Under the pieces are notes generated by a model. It was not told the origin of the DNA. It did not search any database and was given only the letters and a program-made list of their open reading frames with translations. From an uncultured Nitrospinaceae bacterium (GTDB taxonomy: Bacteria; Nitrospinota; Nitrospinia; Nitrospinales; VA-1): 7,807 bases of DNA. Below, piece after piece: positions 6,350-7,807 of this stretch. How positions within the stretch are numbered: position 1 is the stretch's first letter; every line of letters begins with the position of its first letter. The stretch is taken from assembly GCA_938073925.1 (NCBI GenBank), contig CALJGH010000050.1, forward strand, positions 1 through 7,807, given 5' to 3'. The position numbers and the translations under genes are program-made.

Positions 6350-7352
6350 TTTCTCTTAGACGCGCTTCCAACTCTCGAACTTTCTTGGCAAGATCCGGAA
6401 GCTTGGGCAAAGTAGCCATTAATCGTTTCCATTGTCCGGTGGGAACTGCAGGCCAACCACTAACAACAGTATTGTTTTCAATATCGCGAAAGGTTCCCGT
6501 CTTTGCAGTTAATGTGACCTGATCTCCAAGAGTCACATGATCTGCCACTCCTGCCTGCCCCGCCAATACAACATGGTGCCCCAATTTACAGCTACCTGCA
6601 AGCCCCACCTGAGCCACCAAAATGGAATGCTCGCCCACTGTACAATTGTGCGCAACTTGCACCAAGTTGTCTATTTTTGTTCCTGCCTTAATAAGGGTGG
6701 TTTCCATAGCCGCCCGGTCTATACAACTATTTGCACCAATCTCCACATGGTCTTCGATCACCACGCGACCAAACTGATTGATCTTATAATGGCAACCCTT
6801 TTCATCTAAAGTATAACCAAACCCATCGGCACCTATTACCACTCCTGCATGAAGGATGACGTGATTCCCCAGATTAGAATTACGATAAAGTGTGACATTG
6901 GGATGCAACGTGCAATGGTCTCCCAATTTACAATTATCGCCAATTACCACATTTGCATACAGAACTACATCATTGCCTATGGATACATCATTCCCTATGC
7001 ATACTCCTGCGAAAAGTGTGACATTCTCTCCCAGCTTCACATTATTTCCCATGACAGCACTGGGGTGGACTCCCGGCTGTGGCCTGGGCTCTGGATTAAA
7101 TTCTTTAATCAAGCGCGCAAAAGCAAGCTCAGGTTTTGCCACAACGATTTGTGGGATCGATACATCGACAGGTTCCATAACCAAGACTGCCGAGGCTTGC
7201 GTATTTTTTAATGCTTCAAGATATTTATTATGCATGAGAAAGGTAATATCTCCTTCCCTAGCATTCTCGACGCCACGCGCGCCGCTGATTTCTGCAGCAC
7301 CCTCCCCAGCCAAGGTTCCAGACACTAATGAAGCAACCTGTTCCAGCTTCAT
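6324..7352 (-). CDS. lpxD: UDP-3-O-acylglucosamine N-acyltransferase
   Basis: Cytosolic homotrimeric acyltransferase of lipid A synthesis. It moves a 3-hydroxyacyl chain from acyl carrier protein to the 2-amino group of UDP-3-O-acylglucosamine. With the start at 7352 the protein has 342 residues (E. coli 341). The uridine-binding N-terminal domain covers about 1-90 and includes the typical REGDITFLMHNKYL. The left-handed beta-helix of hexapeptide repeats (for example IGNDVSIGNDVVL and LGDHCTL) runs from about 95 to 300. It contains the signature VIGADGFGY (172-180) and the catalytic His235 in IDNLVQVAHN, equivalent to E. coli His239. A C-terminal helix (about 320-342) is rich in Lys, Arg and Glu. 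An in-frame ATG at 7379 would add nine residues but would put the strong ribosome-binding site inside the gene. It lies 33 bases downstream of lolD. Acyl chain length preference cannot be judged. Confidence 0.97.
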   Translation of the reverse strand: MKLEQVASLVSGTLAGEGAAEISGARGVENAREGDITFLMHNKYLEALKNTQASAVLVMEPVDVSIPQIVVAKPELAFARLIKEFNPEPRPQPGVHPSAVMGNNVKLGENVTLFAGVCIGNDVSIGNDVVLYANVVIGDNCKLGDHCTLHPNVTLYRNSNLGNHVILHAGVVIGADGFGYTLDEKGCHYKINQFGRVVIEDHVEIGANSCIDRAAMETTLIKAGTKIDNLVQVAHNCTVGEHSILVAQVGLAGSCKLGHHVVLAGQAGVADHVTLGDQVTLTAKTGTFRDIENNTVVSGWPAVPTGQWKRLMATLPKLPDLAKKVRELEARLREIENNSNER

Positions 7353-7356
7353 ATTT

Positions 7357-7365
7357 CCCCCTTCC
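7357..7365 (-). promoter_or_regulatory. Strong Shine-Dalgarno GGAAGGGGG fixing the lpxD start
   Basis: On the minus strand a run GGAAGGGGG ends four bases before the ATG at 7352, with its GGAAGG core about seven bases away. It is the most purine-rich ribosome-binding site in the window and selects this ATG over the in-frame ATG at 7379. Confidence 0.7.
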
Positions 7366-7385
7366 AAATTTTTAATCAAATAAAA

Positions 7386-7807
7386 TCAAATCATCAGACT
7401 TTGATTGATCGGATTGAGCTTTCCGTCAACCAGTTCCAGTACCCTGTCCAACTGCCCCGCGACTCTCTGACTATGCGTAACAAGGACAAACATCTGGTTG
7501 AATTCTACATTCAGTTTGCGAATCAACGCGATCAACTGGTCGCTAGCATGGGTATCTAAATTTCCGGTAGGCTCATCTGCCAATAACAAATCAGGCTGAT
7601 TCATCAACCCTCTTGCCAAAGCGACACGCTGGCTTTCCCCGCCAGACAATTCTCCTGGTTTATGAGACATCCTGTCTTTCATCCCGACTTCACATAAAAG
7701 ATACTCCGCCCTTTCCCTGGCAATCGATTTTTGTTTATTTTGAATCAATGCAGGGAACATTGCGTTCTCCAAAGCCGTGAAGTCTGGCAATAGATTAAAA
7801 AACTGAA
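7386..7807 (-). CDS. lolD: Lipoprotein-releasing system ATPase LolD (C-terminal part; cut by window edge)
   Basis: ATPase of the LolCDE-type complex, which extracts lipoproteins from the inner membrane and hands them to the chaperone LolA. The frame is open to the right edge and shows the last 139 residues of a family usually about 225-235 long; the Walker A half lies outside. The visible part starts at the Q-loop Gln in QFFNLLPDFTALENAMFP, a block characteristic of LolD (QFHHLLPEFTALENV in relatives). It continues with the signature LSGGESQRVALARGL, Walker B LLLADEP with the catalytic Glu, D-loop GNLD, and switch His in VTHS. The nearly identical MacB and FtsE-type ATPases are less likely given the FTALEN block and the neighbouring lpxD, but cannot be fully excluded from half a gene. 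A TTG at 7788-7790 is an internal Leu codon, not a start. The LolC/E membrane subunit is expected upstream, beyond the window. Confidence 0.9.
   Translation of the reverse strand, partial: QFFNLLPDFTALENAMFPALIQNKQKSIARERAEYLLCEVGMKDRMSHKPGELSGGESQRVALARGLMNQPDLLLADEPTGNLDTHASDQLIALIRKLNVEFNQMFVLVTHSQRVAGQLDRVLELVDGKLNPINQSLMI

Noticed and set aside
6892..7383. 163-codon open frame on the plus strand opposite lpxD
   Set aside because: It lies antisense to a fully conserved lpxD, its product has no recognisable domain, and it arises from the codon pattern of the hexapeptide repeats. It is a shadow frame.
7788..7790. TTG as a start codon for a short 134-residue ATPase
   Set aside because: The frame continues upstream to the window edge with the LolD-type sequence QFFNL, so the gene is cut by the window and not truncated or restarted.

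Overview
The window is an ordinary chromosomal segment of a diderm (Gram-negative type) bacterium. The evidence is lpxD (lipid A synthesis), lolD (lipoprotein sorting to the outer membrane) and an exported protein with a signal peptide. By eye the base composition is moderately AT-rich, with AT-rich spacers. Genes are tightly packed, there is no gene-free stretch over 100 bases, and I see no mobile element, CRISPR array, tRNA or rRNA. The lineage cannot be fixed from these sequences; a marine-type Nitrospinota or deltaproteobacterial relative is only a guess.

Layout, left to right. (1) Plus strand, 1-1409: the tail of an unidentified gene, a complete bifunctional prepilin peptidase (pilD type), and, 16 bases later, a small single-pass membrane protein with coiled-coil-like flanks and no recognised family. 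(2) Minus strand, 1424-2374: an aldo/keto reductase of the YhdN-like (AKR11) group, in which the usual catalytic His is Asn. (3) A 98-base AT-rich divergent spacer with a plausible sigma70 promoter, then a plus-strand MsbA-type half-size ABC exporter (2473-4197). (4) Minus strand, 7807 down to 4203: lolD (cut by the right edge), lpxD, an exported leucine-rich-repeat protein, and accA. The exporter and accA converge with only 5 bases between their stop codons.

The minus-strand block has an envelope and lipid theme. AccA supplies malonyl-CoA for fatty acid synthesis, LpxD adds the second hydroxyacyl chain to lipid A precursors, and LolD powers lipoprotein release from the inner membrane. The neighbouring exporter has the architecture of the lipid A flippase MsbA, but its substrate cannot be told from sequence. 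The LRR gene is the odd member. It has its own good candidate promoter inside the end of lpxD, with a perfect 12-base palindrome near the predicted start of transcription, so it and accA may be expressed separately from lolD-lpxD.

I found no convincing new multi-gene system. The points most worth a second look are the His-to-Asn reductase, the regular 27-residue LRR protein with a 7-residue slip in its middle, its promoter and palindrome, and the uncharacterised membrane protein next to the prepilin peptidase.
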